A DNA stretch of 64,000 bases from Paenibacillus paridis (GCF_006345825.1 NZ_VCIX01000090.1:1-64000), one strand, 5' to 3'. Positions 50,369-59,913 are shown, counted from the stretch's first letter. Numbers and translations: made by a program. The notes: generated by a model from the sequence alone, not told the origin.

Positions 50369-51826
50369 ATGTCGACGGCCAAACAGTCGCAATCGCAATA
50401 TTATGATTCTCAAACCTTTTACGATGAGATGTTCGAAAAGGATTTTTCCGTTCGAGCCCATTATGACAGCGTCCATCGTTTATTCGGGAGAATCAAACCG
50501 GCAGAGCTTGCGATTCGTCAAAATGCGATTAACCAAAGGATGATGGAGGAAGGCATCACGTTCACGCTGTATAGCGAGGCGCAAAACGAGCCTCTGGAGA
50601 GGACGATTCCCTTCGATTACATTCCGCGTGTCATTCCGAGGCATGAATGGGAAGTGGTTGACCGGGGAGTGAGACAGCGGATCCGCGCATTGAACGCTTT
50701 CATTCATGATGTTTATCATGGTCAAAAGATCGTAGCAGACGGTATCATTCCTCGGAGGATGATTGTATCGAATACTTATTTTCGTCCAGAAATGGCTGGT
50801 CTACATGTACCCGGCGGTGTATATATTACAGCATCGGGCATTGATTTAATCCGCGACGAAAAAGGCAGGTACTACGTGCTGGAGGACAATTTGCGTTCGC
50901 CCTCAGGATTTTCTTACTTATTTAAAGGCAGGACGCTGATGAGCGAGCTCTTCCACGACCTCTATTTGTCTAGCTCGGTTCAAAGCATTGACCGGAGCTT
51001 GAACTGCTTCCTTAGCTCGCTCCGTGCCCTTTCCCCTAACGGCAAACGAGATCCGTTAATCGTTCTGCTGACGCCAGGCGCTTTCAACTCCGCTTATTAC
51101 GAACATACTTTTTTGGCGCAGCAAATGGGCATTCATCTCGTAGAAGGCAGGGACCTTGTCTACAAGGACCATAAAATTTATTTGCGCGATTTACGCGGCC
51201 TTCGCCAAGTGGATGTGATCTATCGCCGCATTGACGACGATTTTCTTGATCCGCTCGCCTTCCAGCCGGATTCGGTGTTAGGCGTTCCCGGCTTGATGAA
51301 CGCTTACCGTGCAGGCAACGTTGCTATCGCCAATGCGCCAGGCACCGGCGTAGCTGACGACAAAGCGGTGTATGCGTACGTCCCGGATATGATCCGTTAT
51401 TATTTGGGCGAAGAGCCGCTCCTCCACAATGTGCCTACCTATATTTTATCGCGCAAGGAAGAGCGGGAGTACGTGCTTGAGCATCTGGACCAGCTTGTGG
51501 TGAAGGAAACCTCCCTCTCGGGCGGCTATGGCATGCTGATCGGACCAAGCGCTACCAAGAGCGAACTTCAGGCGTTTGCCGAAGCGATTAAACGCGAGCC
51601 GGAACGCTACATTGCGCAAACGACGATGAAGCTCTCGCGCGCTCCGGTCATGGTAGACGGGGGCATGACGCCTCGCCATATTGATTTACGGGCCTTTGCA
51701 TTGATGGGAGAAGAGACGCATGTCATTCCGGGAGGATTAACGCGTGTAGCCATGCAGGAGGGCTCGCTCGTGGTCAATTCTTCACAGGGCGGCGGAGTCA
51801 AGGATACGTGGGTCCTTAATCGATAA
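50369..51826 (+). CDS. Circularly permuted ATP-grasp protein (COG2308 type)
   Basis: A 485-residue protein of the circularly permuted ATP-grasp type 2 family, predicted to form peptide or amide bonds. Recognisable motifs: DVYHGQKIVADGIIP at about 117, PGGVYITASGIDLIRD and YYVLEDNLRSPSG (about 175, nucleotide/metal region), VDVIYRRIDDDFLDP, GNVAIANAPGTGVADDK and VVKETSLSGGYGM. No cofactor or substrate is known. ATG 50369 follows AAGGAGGC; the frame extends 66 bp upstream without such a site. First of three genes that commonly co-occur in bacteria. Confidence 0.93.
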   Translation: MSTAKQSQSQYYDSQTFYDEMFEKDFSVRAHYDSVHRLFGRIKPAELAIRQNAINQRMMEEGITFTLYSEAQNEPLERTIPFDYIPRVIPRHEWEVVDRGVRQRIRALNAFIHDVYHGQKIVADGIIPRRMIVSNTYFRPEMAGLHVPGGVYITASGIDLIRDEKGRYYVLEDNLRSPSGFSYLFKGRTLMSELFHDLYLSSSVQSIDRSLNCFLSSLRALSPNGKRDPLIVLLTPGAFNSAYYEHTFLAQQMGIHLVEGRDLVYKDHKIYLRDLRGLRQVDVIYRRIDDDFLDPLAFQPDSVLGVPGLMNAYRAGNVAIANAPGTGVADDKAVYAYVPDMIRYYLGEEPLLHNVPTYILSRKEEREYVLEHLDQLVVKETSLSGGYGMLIGPSATKSELQAFAEAIKREPERYIAQTTMKLSRAPVMVDGGMTPRHIDLRAFALMGEETHVIPGGLTRVAMQEGSLVVNSSQGGGVKDTWVLNR

Positions 51827-51845
51827 ATAATTTGGAGGGAATGCG

Positions 51846-52841
51846 ATGCTGAACCGGAATGCAGAGGCATTATTTTGGATTGGTCGTTATATGGAGCGTG
51901 CTGAAAATCATGCCAGGCTCATTGACGTTCACTATCATTTGCAGGTAGATGAGGATACGGCTGGCGCGGAAGGGAAACAAGGGGCTGAAACAGCCGAATC
52001 CTATTCCAAATGGGCCAGAATCGTTGATGCGCTGGGCAGCCGCGAGGCCTATGAACAGCAGTACGGCAGTTACAACGAGAGAGATGTGTTGTTCTATACA
52101 ACGCTTGACCGCGACAATGCGAATTCGCTGGTCTCCTGCGTCAGCCATGCCCGCGGCAATTTGCGTACGCTGCGCGAGAAGGTGCCGAGCGAAATGTGGG
52201 ACGCCACGAATGGATTTTATTTGTGGCTGCGCGAGAAACAGCCGGATGACCTGCTTCGTGAATCCCCGCATCTCTTTTTTGGACGGATCAAGGAATGGAC
52301 GGCGTTGTTCCAAGGCGTCAGCCAATCGGTTATGCCAAGGGAGAACGAATGGCATTTTATTGAGTGCGGCCGGTTTCTAGAGCGTTCGGAGAACACGCTG
52401 CGCATCATCAAAGCGGTCGGAAACGCAGCTAGCGGAGAAGGGTTTAACAACGCGAACGCCTACTCCTATTTGCAGGCAGTTCTCCGCTCCGTTAGCGGCT
52501 ATCAAGCGTTTCGCCGTTATTATGCGGATGGCATATCGGTGGAATCGATTATTGAATTTGTGGTTCTCAATGACGCGTTCCCACGTTCGCTCCACTTCGC
52601 GCTGCACTCCCTGGATGACCATATGCGAGATATCGAACTGCAGGACAAACAGCTTCGAACGGCACATGAACGTGTGCTTCGGCAGGTTGGGAAGGTGAAG
52701 GCAGACCTCGCTTGCTTGGAACGGGAAGATATGGTTATTGACCGGAGCGGGACTATCGTGGCGCATCTGCTTGATGCTTGCCAGCAGCTTGGGATGGCGT
52801 TTGCGAAAACCTTTTTTCGCATGGGGGAGGCTAGCGCATGA
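51846..52841 (+). CDS. Alpha-E domain protein (COG2307 type)
   Basis: A 331-residue helical protein starting with the family signature MLNRNAEALFWIGRYMERAE. It contains SVMPRENEWHFIECGRFLERSE in the centre and ends in long helices. Alpha-E proteins almost always accompany the circularly permuted ATP-grasp protein and are thought to act with it; activity unknown. ATG 51846 follows GGAGGGA, 20 bp after the ATP-grasp gene. Overlaps the next gene by 4 bp (ATGA). Confidence 0.92.
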   Translation: MLNRNAEALFWIGRYMERAENHARLIDVHYHLQVDEDTAGAEGKQGAETAESYSKWARIVDALGSREAYEQQYGSYNERDVLFYTTLDRDNANSLVSCVSHARGNLRTLREKVPSEMWDATNGFYLWLREKQPDDLLRESPHLFFGRIKEWTALFQGVSQSVMPRENEWHFIECGRFLERSENTLRIIKAVGNAASGEGFNNANAYSYLQAVLRSVSGYQAFRRYYADGISVESIIEFVVLNDAFPRSLHFALHSLDDHMRDIELQDKQLRTAHERVLRQVGKVKADLACLEREDMVIDRSGTIVAHLLDACQQLGMAFAKTFFRMGEASA

Positions 52842-53728
52842 AGCTGAGCATTTCTCATGTGACGCAATACGAATACGCAGAGACGGTTACGGACAGTGTC
52901 AATGAAATTAGGCTCACCCCCAGCACGAATGAGCGGCAATCCTGCTATCAGCAAGCCATATCCATTGAGCCGAATGCATCTTTGTTTACGTATGAGGACT
53001 ATTTCGGCAACCGTGTCCATGCTTTCTCCGTCAACGGTCCTCATAAGAAACTGACCATTCGCACTCAAATGACGGTGGTTACGAAGCAGGCGCCTTCTTC
53101 AGAGGAGAGGGCGCAATATTTAAGTAAGCGTCCCGTTGGCCAGGCGTGGGGCTGGCTGAGGACGGAGGATGCGGCAAACCGGTTTACGGAGTTTTTGCTC
53201 ACGACGGAATATACAGCCGTGACCGAAGAGGTTGAGCGCTTCGCCCGCGAGATAGACGAGTCAAGCGGGACGGGGCCTTCCAGCGTATTGGACTGGCTTA
53301 GCGCGCTCTCAACCAAAATTCGTACGGAGTTCATTTATGATCCGGAAGCGACGGATGTGAAGACGAGGGCATCGGATATGTTTCTCAGCAAAAGGGGAGT
53401 ATGCCAAGACTTTGCGCATTTGATGATCGCCAGCTGCCGAGCGTTCGGCATCCCTTCCAGATACGTGAGCGGTTATCACTTTGTAGGCGATTTACAGGGA
53501 GGCAGCGCCGACTTTGAACAGGCTTCCCACGCCTGGGTCGAAGCTTTCGTGCCAGGACTTGGCTGGTGCAGCTTTGACCCAACGAATATGGATCCCGTGG
53601 GCGAACGCTACGTAAAACTGGGGCATGGCCGTGATTATAAGGATATTGTGCCCGTAAAGGGTGTCTATCGAGGCACAGGGGAGCAAATCCTGCATGTAAC
53701 GGTCGACGTACGCAATGTTGAGGATTAA
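52838..53728 (+). CDS. Transglutaminase-like cysteine protease, third gene of the ATP-grasp unit
   Basis: A 296-residue cytoplasmic protein with an N-terminal beta domain (1-80, starting MKLSISHVTQYEYAE) and a transglutaminase-like core. The triad is visible: C189 in RGVCQDFAH, H231 in SHAWVEAF, D247 in FDPTN. Such proteins hydrolyse or transfer amide bonds. Lying with the ATP-grasp and alpha-E genes, it probably processes the peptide or conjugate they make. No signal peptide, so the process is intracellular. Confidence 0.93.
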   Translation: MKLSISHVTQYEYAETVTDSVNEIRLTPSTNERQSCYQQAISIEPNASLFTYEDYFGNRVHAFSVNGPHKKLTIRTQMTVVTKQAPSSEERAQYLSKRPVGQAWGWLRTEDAANRFTEFLLTTEYTAVTEEVERFAREIDESSGTGPSSVLDWLSALSTKIRTEFIYDPEATDVKTRASDMFLSKRGVCQDFAHLMIASCRAFGIPSRYVSGYHFVGDLQGGSADFEQASHAWVEAFVPGLGWCSFDPTNMDPVGERYVKLGHGRDYKDIVPVKGVYRGTGEQILHVTVDVRNVED

Positions 53729-53754
53729 GAACGGAATAGATAAGCATTCAATGG

Positions 53755-53790
53755 ACGGCGAGCCGCGAACAGTGGCTTGCCGTTCTTTTT
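53755..53790 (+). terminator. Terminator of the ATP-grasp operon
   Basis: ACGGCGAGCC / GGCTTGCCGT hairpin followed by TCTTTTT. Confidence 0.85.
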
Positions 53791-53871
53791 ATTAGGAGCA
53801 CAATCATTTTTCCATGTATGAATGGCCTTGTTTAGCACACCTTATAAGCATCAAACAGGAGGTGCTATGAA

Positions 53872-54546
53872 GTGAAAAAACATTTAAAACCCGTAATAAC
53901 ATCTGTAATGGTTCTGGCAATAGGCTTTTCCATGTCCGCTTGCAGCCAAAACCATACCGTAAAGCAGCAATCGATGAAAGCCAGAAACGAAATGCATCGC
54001 ATTGAATCCAAAGCCGTACCTTACGGTACAAACATGACGGATCGCCGGATTAATGAAATGGATTACCGTACACGTAATTCGACGTACAACGGCATGGATA
54101 ACATGACGGGCAATAACCGTATGTACAACAATATGAACAATGGCACTGGCATAGATAATACGATGGAAAACCGGATGGGCAATTCCACTTATAACCGAAT
54201 GCATGGCATGAATACAAAGCAAAGCGCCGATCAATTGGCCAGCCGAGCAAGAAGTGTCAGCGGAGTGAAAATGGCAACGGTTGTTGTGCATAATAACGAA
54301 GCGATCGTCGGACTAGATATCGATAATAAAGGCAAAAAAGCAATCATCGAAAAGCAGGTTTATGCAGCATTAAAGGGTCAATATCCTGCGTATAACATTC
54401 ATGTTACTTCCGACCACGCCATGCATCAAAAAATACAAAAGATGAATGCAGGCATGTCCAGCAATCATCCAATCAAAACGTTAGCGAACGACGTAACGAT
54501 GATGATTCGGGACATTGGCAATGCGGTAACTGCTCCGCTGCGTTAA
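53872..54546 (+). CDS. YhcN/YlaJ-type sporulation lipoprotein
   Basis: A 224-residue lipoprotein. The signal peptide with lipobox MSAC puts the lipidated cysteine at C24. A Met/Asn/Arg-rich region (about 60-115) repeats patterns such as YNGMDNMTGNN and MYNNMNNGTG. A YhcN/YlaJ domain follows (about 120-220: ADQLASRARSVSGVKMATVV, then VYAALKGQYP). Family members sit in the spore coat or inner spore membrane. The start is GTG 53872, with GGAGGTG 8 bp upstream; the ATG at 53866 meets a stop after two codons. Confidence 0.88.
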   Translation: MKKHLKPVITSVMVLAIGFSMSACSQNHTVKQQSMKARNEMHRIESKAVPYGTNMTDRRINEMDYRTRNSTYNGMDNMTGNNRMYNNMNNGTGIDNTMENRMGNSTYNRMHGMNTKQSADQLASRARSVSGVKMATVVVHNNEAIVGLDIDNKGKKAIIEKQVYAALKGQYPAYNIHVTSDHAMHQKIQKMNAGMSSNHPIKTLANDVTMMIRDIGNAVTAPLR

Positions 54547-54563
54547 TGGATATTAGTTGGGCT

Positions 54564-54598
54564 GGCAGCTCCTTTTTGGAGCTGCTCGGCTTTTCTTA
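54564..54598 (+). terminator. Terminator of the YhcN lipoprotein gene
   Basis: GCAGCTCC, TTTTT loop, GGAGCTGC, then CGGCTTTTCTT. Confidence 0.8.
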
Positions 54599-54640
54599 TT
54601 TTTACATACGGCTGCGCTGTTAGGAGGAATTGCATTGTTC

Positions 54641-55369
54641 ATGCTGAGAAGGAGTTTGCTGTTGCTGATAATGGTCTTTATTTTGGCAGGGTTTGGCATC
54701 CCGATAAAAAAGGACCGTTTTTTTTATGAACAAAGAGGAGAAATTGTATGGGAGGTTCCTACGGACGATAAGATTATTGCCTTAACCTTCGATGATGGCC
54801 CATTTCCTAAAACGACGGATATGATTTTGGATTTATTGAAGAAATACAATGCAAAGGCTACCTTCTTTGTGCTTGGCAACAAGGTTGAACGTTATCCGGA
54901 GACGATTAAGCGGGAAATTGCCGAAGGGCATGAGGTAGCCAATCATACGTTTAATCATGTGTACTTTCAGCGTTCGATCAGTCAAGCGACCATAAGGGAA
55001 GAAATCGTAAGAACAGAAAAGGCATTAGAGGCGCTAACAGGGAAAAAGCCGCAGCTGTTCCGGCCTCCCGGAGGCTATTATAATGAACATTCCATTGCAA
55101 TCGCCAAAACGCTTGGATATACAACAATCATGTGGTCCTGGCACCAGGATACGAACGATTGGAAAAGTCCTGGCGTAAATAAAATTGTGAACAAAGTACT
55201 CAATAATGCGCGTAACGGCGATATCGTATTGCTGCATGATTATATTCCGGGATCGATGCAGACGGTTAAAGCGTTGGACACAATTTTGGATGAGCTGACC
55301 AAGCGGGGATATGCATTCGTGACGGTAACGGAGCTCATGAATACGATGATGAATGTCCCGACACATTAG
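54641..55369 (+). CDS. Membrane-anchored polysaccharide deacetylase
   Basis: A 242-residue NodB-homology enzyme. Residues 3-20 are a signal anchor (LRRSLLLLIMVFILAGFGIP). The deacetylase domain has motif 1 TFDDGPFPKT, motif 2 NHTFNH (metal histidines), motif 3 RPPGGYYN, and LLHDY near the end. It removes acetyl groups from peptidoglycan or related polymers outside the membrane. AGGAGG lies 13 bp before ATG 54641 and 7 bp before an in-frame TTG at 54635, which may be the true start (244 aa). The frame opens further upstream, inside the preceding terminator, which I reject. Confidence 0.9.
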   Translation: MLRRSLLLLIMVFILAGFGIPIKKDRFFYEQRGEIVWEVPTDDKIIALTFDDGPFPKTTDMILDLLKKYNAKATFFVLGNKVERYPETIKREIAEGHEVANHTFNHVYFQRSISQATIREEIVRTEKALEALTGKKPQLFRPPGGYYNEHSIAIAKTLGYTTIMWSWHQDTNDWKSPGVNKIVNKVLNNARNGDIVLLHDYIPGSMQTVKALDTILDELTKRGYAFVTVTELMNTMMNVPTH

Positions 55370-55410
55370 CAAGCTTAGTATAGAGTTTGGGATGCAATAG
55401 CAATAGATGC

Positions 55411-55440
55411 AGGGAGCTCTCAGTCGCGAGCTCTCTTATT
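55411..55440 (+). terminator. Deacetylase terminator
   Basis: AGGGAGCTC / GAGCTCTCT, 9-bp stem with one G-T pair, then TTATT. The rest of 55370-55590 shows no gene. Confidence 0.65.
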
Positions 55441-55596
55441 GGCATATCTGAATGTCGAAAACATTCATATAGACGATTTTTGGGCATGCTATGGACGATT
55501 TGCAGGATATTTTGTGTTTTGGCTAATGGGCTTGACCTTGTTCTGGCCTTGCAGTAATAATTAGCGATATGACCCGCATTTGATTATATTATCGTG

Positions 55597-57405
55597 ATGG
55601 AGATGAGCTCCTTGGCGTTCCTTAGAAAACTTTCTATTCGCTCCCAGCTCTTAATATTGGCTGGATCCTCCATTGCCGTCATCCTGATTATCATTTTGCA
55701 TACGTATTCAATGATGTCGGGAATGATTACGAGGAACCATGAGGAATACGTGAGGCAGACGGTTACTGAAATTCATAAAAACGTGATTTCCAACAAAGAC
55801 GTGGTTAACCGGCTGATGCAAAATATATCGTACAACGAAGAAGTGCAGAGCTTTCTCGTAGAGCAAAATCCACTGCGGCGCTATGAAATGTTCAAAAAGT
55901 TAAGCCAGCTGATCACTAACCAAAAGGAGCTGAAGGATGGTGTCCTTGATATCGTTATTTCGGGCAATAATGGCGGCTGGGTCGATATTAACGGAGGCAA
56001 TCCCTATGTCGCACCGATGATCAGCAAGCTGCCTAAAACGAAATTTAATGCTTATTATGTGGGGATGCAGACGTTTGGCAGCTCATACGGCTCCGCTGAG
56101 GGGCTTATATTCGCGACATCGATCACTTATATGCAGCCTGGGGAACTGTTTAATACGAATGTTGGAACGCTCTTTTTTATCATCAGGCCGAAAGCGCTTG
56201 CAGGCGAAGAAGAATATGCCATGAAAAATACGAGCACGCAAATTTATTTGCTGGACCGTGACCATAAAATTATTACCAGCAATACGCCGAACCAAATCGG
56301 AACGGCCTTGCCGAAGGAACTCAACATTAGCGGGAAAAGCAATGACCAGCAAACGGTGCAGTGGAAAAATAAATCCTACATCATGCAAGCCGACAGCTTG
56401 CCCGATATCGATGGCGTTATTCTAAGCATGGCGCCGAAGGATGAATTGCTGCGCGACCTAAGGAAGATTCGCGAGGTAGAGCTTACGATTTTAGCCATTT
56501 GCCTGCTGCTGCTGGCTGTTCCGTTTACGTTTATCATTAACAATATTTTGCGTCCGCTCAAGAAAATGATGTTTTTCATGACGAATGTCAAGCGGGGAAC
56601 GCTGTTTGAATTTCAAAAGAGAATTTCGCTCCATGGTTATCTTGAAATCAATGTGCTGGCCACTCAATTTAATCAAATGCTCGATGAGATCGAGCAGCTG
56701 ACCCAGCGCCTGCTGGAAGCAAACAGCCGGATCTACGGCAGCGAGCTGGAGAAGAAGAAGGCGGAGCTGGCTTTTTTGAGAAGCCAGATCAACCCTCATT
56801 TTCTCTACAACACCCTGGAGGCTATTACAGGCATCGCAGTCGTGGAGAAGCAAACGAAAATCAAAACGATGACCAGATCCCTATCGAATATTTTTCGTTA
56901 CAGCATCAAGGGCGCCGATGTTGTGCAGCTGCGCGATGAGATTAGAATGATAGAGTCGTTCATTCAAATTCAACAAATCCGCTTTGCGGAGCGGTTCTCC
57001 GTGGAATACGATTTTTCGGAGGAAGCGATGGACTGCCGCATTCCCAAAATGATCCTTCAGCCGCTCGTCGAAAATGCGATTTACCATGGCTTCGAGCCGA
57101 CGCTGAAGGTAGGGAAGCTTTCATTGCGGGCGAGCGTGGATGAGGAAAACGCTCTTCACATCGTAATTGAAGATGACGGTGTAGGCATAGAAGCCGGCCG
57201 CCTAGCGCATATTCGCAGCATGTTATCCGAAGAGTCCACAGCGCCGGCAGCGGACGAAAACGTGAAGAGCATCGGGCTTGGCAATGTAAATAACCGGATT
57301 AAGCTGATTTATGGGAATGAATACGGGATCCAAATCGATAGCGTAGAAGGCCGGGGTACGAAAGTGCAGCTTAAGCTGGCGGAGAGGAAGGAACAGGATG
57401 CATAA
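55597..57405 (+). CDS. YesM-type sensor histidine kinase
   Basis: A 602-residue membrane kinase of the HisKA_7TM-less, YesM group. Membrane helices at about 17-38 and 290-312 flank an external sensor domain of ~250 residues. A HAMP region, the His_kinase motif FLRSQINPHFLYNTLEAI and an HATPase with LVENAIYHG, DDGVGI and GLGNVNNRI follow. In related loci it senses extracellular sugars or envelope state. The start is uncertain: ATG 55597 lacks a ribosome binding site, whereas TTG 55612 (597 aa) has GGAGATGA 9 bp upstream. It overlaps the regulator gene by 8 bp. Confidence 0.92.
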   Translation: MEMSSLAFLRKLSIRSQLLILAGSSIAVILIIILHTYSMMSGMITRNHEEYVRQTVTEIHKNVISNKDVVNRLMQNISYNEEVQSFLVEQNPLRRYEMFKKLSQLITNQKELKDGVLDIVISGNNGGWVDINGGNPYVAPMISKLPKTKFNAYYVGMQTFGSSYGSAEGLIFATSITYMQPGELFNTNVGTLFFIIRPKALAGEEEYAMKNTSTQIYLLDRDHKIITSNTPNQIGTALPKELNISGKSNDQQTVQWKNKSYIMQADSLPDIDGVILSMAPKDELLRDLRKIREVELTILAICLLLLAVPFTFIINNILRPLKKMMFFMTNVKRGTLFEFQKRISLHGYLEINVLATQFNQMLDEIEQLTQRLLEANSRIYGSELEKKKAELAFLRSQINPHFLYNTLEAITGIAVVEKQTKIKTMTRSLSNIFRYSIKGADVVQLRDEIRMIESFIQIQQIRFAERFSVEYDFSEEAMDCRIPKMILQPLVENAIYHGFEPTLKVGKLSLRASVDEENALHIVIEDDGVGIEAGRLAHIRSMLSEESTAPAADENVKSIGLGNVNNRIKLIYGNEYGIQIDSVEGRGTKVQLKLAERKEQDA

Positions 57406-58822
57406 AGTATTTCTTGTCGACGACGAGAGCTGGGTTGTGGAAAGCTTGAAGGACTTGGTGGATTGGGGCAGCCTCGGCTTCGAAGTCGTGGGACAAGCAT
57501 ACAGTGGCATTGCGGCACTTGAAGCTATTGGGCAGTGCAAGCCGGATGTTGTTTTTACAGATATACGAATGCCAGAAATGAATGGGCTGGAGCTGATTCA
57601 GCGAGGCAAGTCCTTTCCGTTCCCGATACAGTTTGTTATTGTAAGCGGCTATGCGGAATTTGCTTACGCGCAGAAAGCGATTAGCCAAGGGGCGTTTGCT
57701 TACTGCTTGAAGCCTTTCGATGAAGTGGAGATATCCAGCGTTCTGGCTAAATTAAACAAACAATTGAATTTGTCGAAAGGCTCCTTCGAGCGCTCGCTGC
57801 TTCATCTGATTGATGAACCGGGCCCTAAGAACGAGCTCATTAGCGATAAGCTGAAAAAAGACGGTGTGCTGGAGCGTGACGGAGATTCGTTGGTTGCTGT
57901 TGTTTCGGTTGGACCGGAAGAGCTGCCGGCGCAATCGCTTGGAGTATCCCGCATGAAGGTCGGCTCTTCCAAAACAGCCTATCTGATGAATGCCCGTCTT
58001 GCGGATGCCATTAGGCTAGGTTGGGAGCGGAATAGGCCGGGGACGATACAGGGACTTGGGATTAGCAGCCCGTTCAACGATTTAAATGAAATTAAGCAAG
58101 CCATTGAAGCAGCGGATGTGCTTGCCCATCAGTTTTTTATAAACGGTGAGGCTGCATGTGTGGGCATGGCAGATCCATCCACTAGCAGCCCTGAGCTTAA
58201 CGAATGGCTTTTGCAGGTCAGCGCAGCCATTCAGGAACGGGATTTGGTTGCGGCGCAGCAAGCCATAGACAAGATCGTAGCCTTGTTTCATGAGGGGACG
58301 TTAACGATAAAGCATGCGCTCAAGGTTTATAATATGACGGTTTCTTTCTTATTTGAGCTGGGAGAGACGGAGAGCATGCTGTACAGCTATGAGCAGCTAG
58401 TAAAATCCTTTAAAGATCTGCCTAGCATGCTGGGCGAGCTGAAGTCGCTGATCACCAAATCTGTAAGCAGCGCAGCGGGCTCATCCGTCGAAACCAAAAA
58501 TCCGACCGTAAATTCCATTCTTAACTACGTGGCGTTGAATTTTCGCAAGGATATATCCTTGCAAGACCTATCGGAGCAATTTTTCATGAATCCCAGCTAT
58601 ATTAGCCAATTGTTCAAAAAAGAGGTTGGGGAAACCTTTACCGCCCATATCGCCAAGCTGCGGATTGCTTATGCCTGCGAGCTGCTGGAGAGCGGAGCAG
58701 GCACGATTCAAGAGATTGCCGAAAAAATCGGCTATCATGACTATTTTTATTTTACGCGGATGTTCAAAAAAATGATGGGAAAAACACCTACACAATATCG
58801 CGAGAAACCGCATTCTTTTTAA
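57398..58822 (+). CDS. YesN-type response regulator with AraC DNA-binding domain
   Basis: A 474-residue regulator. The receiver domain is residues 1-120, with D8-D9 and phosphorylation site D55 (VFTDIRMPEMNG). A long linker of unknown structure follows (130-370). Two AraC-type helix-turn-helix motifs end the protein (about 375-470: ISLQDLSEQFFMNPSYISQ, then IQEIAEKIGYHDYFYFTRMF). Expected to activate the following ABC transport genes on a signal from the YesM-like kinase. Confidence 0.94.
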   Translation: MHKVFLVDDESWVVESLKDLVDWGSLGFEVVGQAYSGIAALEAIGQCKPDVVFTDIRMPEMNGLELIQRGKSFPFPIQFVIVSGYAEFAYAQKAISQGAFAYCLKPFDEVEISSVLAKLNKQLNLSKGSFERSLLHLIDEPGPKNELISDKLKKDGVLERDGDSLVAVVSVGPEELPAQSLGVSRMKVGSSKTAYLMNARLADAIRLGWERNRPGTIQGLGISSPFNDLNEIKQAIEAADVLAHQFFINGEAACVGMADPSTSSPELNEWLLQVSAAIQERDLVAAQQAIDKIVALFHEGTLTIKHALKVYNMTVSFLFELGETESMLYSYEQLVKSFKDLPSMLGELKSLITKSVSSAAGSSVETKNPTVNSILNYVALNFRKDISLQDLSEQFFMNPSYISQLFKKEVGETFTAHIAKLRIAYACELLESGAGTIQEIAEKIGYHDYFYFTRMFKKMMGKTPTQYREKPHSF

Positions 58823-58858
58823 AATATGGACGATTTATATCATCGCTATGGATTATTT

Positions 58859-58890
58859 AAAGAAAACTTTCCATGAAGGTTTTCTTTTTT
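58859..58890 (+). terminator. Terminator after the two-component genes
   Basis: AAAGAAAACTT / AAGGTTTTCTTT hairpin with a T run, 36 bp after the regulator stop. Confidence 0.8.
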
Positions 58891-58977
58891 TGTGGAGAGG
58901 GTTGAATTTGCAGAAAGAACGAATAGATTGCGTCCATGTACGCTCCTTGGCTGGCGAGCGATAATAGAGCAAGAAGG

Positions 58978-58991
58978 TGACAACGCTTACA
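58978..58991. promoter_or_regulatory. cre-like site upstream of the ABC permease genes
   Basis: TGACAACGCTTACA differs at one position from the CcpA consensus TGNAANCGNNNNCA and stands directly before the ribosome binding site AAGGAGG. It suggests repression of the transport operon when glucose is present. Confidence 0.5.
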
Positions 58992-59007
58992 AGGAGGTTT
59001 TACAAAC

Positions 59008-59913
59008 ATGAATTTATTAGGGAAGGAAATGTACAAACATCGCTTCTTGTATATTTTGCTCCTCCCTACGTTGCTCTTTTATGTATTGTTTCAATACGTT
59101 CCCATGTATGGAGTGCTCCTCGCATTTAAGGAGTATCACATCAGGGAAGGAATACTGAGTAGTCCGTGGGTAGGCTTGGCAAACTTTCGGGAGCTCGTGA
59201 ACCAAAGCGATTTTTGGCAAGCGTTTACGAACACGATTATTATCAGCTGCGGACGGATCATTTTTGAATTTCCGACAGCGATCATTCTGGCATTGCTAAT
59301 CAATGAGGTTACGAAAGAGAAATTCAAAAAGTTTTATCAGACCGTATATACCTTCCCGCATTTTATCTCGTGGGTGATCATAAGCGGAATTATGTTCAAC
59401 TTTTTAAGCGAATCCGGCGTTCTCAATCAAATTATCGCCTCCTTTGGCTTTGACAAGCAGACGTTTATGACCGATCCGGGCTTGTTCCGTCCGATTTTGT
59501 TCCTATCCAGCATGTGGAAGGAAATTGGCTGGAGCGCGATTATTTATTTGGCAGCGATTGCAGGCATCAATCCCGAGCTGTACGAAGCGGCTCGCATTGA
59601 TGGAGCCAACCGGTTCCAGCAGCTGATGGCTGTTACGTGGCCTTCCATTCGGGGAACGGCGGCGATACTCATGATTCTGGCTGTAGGCAATGCGATGAAC
59701 GGCGGGTTTGAGCAGGTGTTCAACCTCTACAATCCAGGCGTATATGAAACAGGCGATATCATTGATACGTATCTGTACCGTTCTGCCTTCGGAGATGGGT
59801 TGAGCTTTGGAGTCACGACAGCGGTTGGCTTGTTTAAAGCCGTCTTGAACTTTATCTTACTGTACTCCGCGAACTTTATGGTGAAGCGGCTTGGCGGGGA
59901 GGGATTGGTATAA
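59008..59913 (+). CDS. ABC sugar transporter permease, LplB type
   Basis: A 301-residue permease with six membrane helices (first at about 15-36, LYILLLPTLLFYVLFQYVPM). The cytoplasmic EAA loop that contacts the ATPase is at about 190-209 (ELYEAARIDGANRFQQLMAV). It resembles LplB of the lipoproteins/oligosaccharide uptake group. ATG 59008 follows AAGGAGG. One-base overlap with the next permease. No ATPase gene is present, as is usual for this class, which shares MsmX-type ATPases. Confidence 0.94.
   Translation: MNLLGKEMYKHRFLYILLLPTLLFYVLFQYVPMYGVLLAFKEYHIREGILSSPWVGLANFRELVNQSDFWQAFTNTIIISCGRIIFEFPTAIILALLINEVTKEKFKKFYQTVYTFPHFISWVIISGIMFNFLSESGVLNQIIASFGFDKQTFMTDPGLFRPILFLSSMWKEIGWSAIIYLAAIAGINPELYEAARIDGANRFQQLMAVTWPSIRGTAAILMILAVGNAMNGGFEQVFNLYNPGVYETGDIIDTYLYRSAFGDGLSFGVTTAVGLFKAVLNFILLYSANFMVKRLGGEGLV

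Noticed and set aside
54557..54640. 28-residue N-terminal extension of the deacetylase from TTG 54557
   Set aside because: It begins within the terminator hairpin of the preceding gene and has no ribosome binding site; AGGAGG is found just before 54635/54641.
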